The translations under genes and the position numbers were made by a program. Below, one piece after another: positions 22,455 through 22,518 of a DNA stretch of 22,518 nucleotides. Each line of letters begins with the position of its first letter. Within the stretch, counting starts at the first letter, position 1. Location of the stretch: contig DOZO01000045.1 in NCBI GenBank assembly GCA_003517965.1, positions 84,370-106,887 on the forward strand, in the 5' to 3' direction. The DNA is from Desulfobulbaceae bacterium. GTDB taxonomy: Bacteria; Desulfobacterota; Desulfobulbia; Desulfobulbales; Desulfurivibrionaceae. The notes beneath the pieces were generated by a model. It searched no databases and was not told the DNA's origin. It was given only the letters and a program-made list of their open reading frames with translations.

Positions 22455-22518
22455 GGTAAGCGTCCAGCAGCACCACATTTGCTTTGTCATCAGCCAGCTC
22501 ATGTGCAATAGCACACTT
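22455..22518. other. Right-hand edge, no gene called
   Basis: 64 bases remain after the cytochrome stop. An open frame on the minus strand runs from the edge back to TAG at 22414-22416 and would overlap the cytochrome gene end, but it is too short to judge. No hairpin or terminator is visible. Confidence 0.3.

Noticed and set aside
22414..22518. Minus-strand open frame entering from the right edge and overlapping the cytochrome gene
   Set aside because: Only about 34 codons are visible, with no recognisable family and a conflict with the well-supported cytochrome CDS; the sequence beyond the edge would be needed.

Overview
The window (about 22.5 kb, moderate GC, no rRNA, tRNA, CRISPR or transposase seen) is dominated by one large locus for a mannose-sensitive-haemagglutinin (MSHA)-type IVa pilus. 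Next to it lies a small cell-wall and DNA-repair cluster on the opposite strand. The protein set (an MshQ-type giant protein, an MshEN-type assembly ATPase, a PilM/N/O/P-like platform, a membrane-anchored dihaem cytochrome c) suggests a Gram-negative, probably anaerobic bacterium. A Desulfobacterota (Desulfobulbales-like) origin is my best guess, but this is inference and no marker gene settles it.

Layout. Minus strand, positions 31-5510, in transcription order: M23 zinc peptidase with a membrane anchor (5510-4143), mutL (overlapping it by 11 bases), and a class A penicillin-binding protein (about 2040-31). The 258-base divergent region 5511-5768 carries a strong sigma-70-like promoter (TTGACA, 16-base spacer, TATATT) facing right, plus two hairpins. 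Plus strand, 5769-11697: a tightly overlapping block of mshQ (NIDO-like, LamG-like and DUF6701-like adhesin) and four minor (pseudo)pilin genes, mshC, mshD, mshO and mshP. A 137-base spacer with a perfect 10-bp hairpin follows. Plus strand, about 11835-21004: a TPR protein with an in-frame 33-bp tandem repeat, PilM/MshI-like, PilN-like, PilO-like and PilP-like proteins, secretin MshL, AAA+ ATPase MshM, assembly ATPase MshE and platform protein MshG, mostly joined by 4-base stop/start overlaps. Then the presumed major pilin mshA (21095-21517), a heptamer-rich spacer, an unrecognised 152-aa protein and a 90-aa membrane-anchored dihaem c-type cytochrome that overlaps it by one base.

How the genes work together. 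MshE powers pilin polymerisation through MshG. The PilM/N/O/P-like proteins connect the inner-membrane platform to the MshL secretin. MshM and the TPR protein probably help build or anchor the secretin. MshA forms the fibre. MshC, MshD, MshO, MshP and MshQ would form the priming or tip complex, with MshQ as candidate adhesin. The N-terminus of MshE keeps most of the tandem MshEN motif that binds cyclic di-GMP in Vibrio cholerae MshE, so assembly may respond to c-di-GMP. No prepilin peptidase (PilD), retraction ATPase (PilT), MshB or MshF is present, so those functions must lie elsewhere or be absent.

Compared with the Vibrio order (I-J-K-L-M-N-E-G-F-B-A-C-D-O-P-Q), the tip block is moved to the front with mshQ first, and the major pilin is last. 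The most interesting points are this rearrangement, a family of heptamer repeats flanking mshG-mshA in opposite orientations, the coding minisatellite, Lys-for-Arg changes in the MshEN motifs, and the unknown-protein/dihaem-cytochrome pair after the pilin. No stretch longer than 300 bases lacks a gene.
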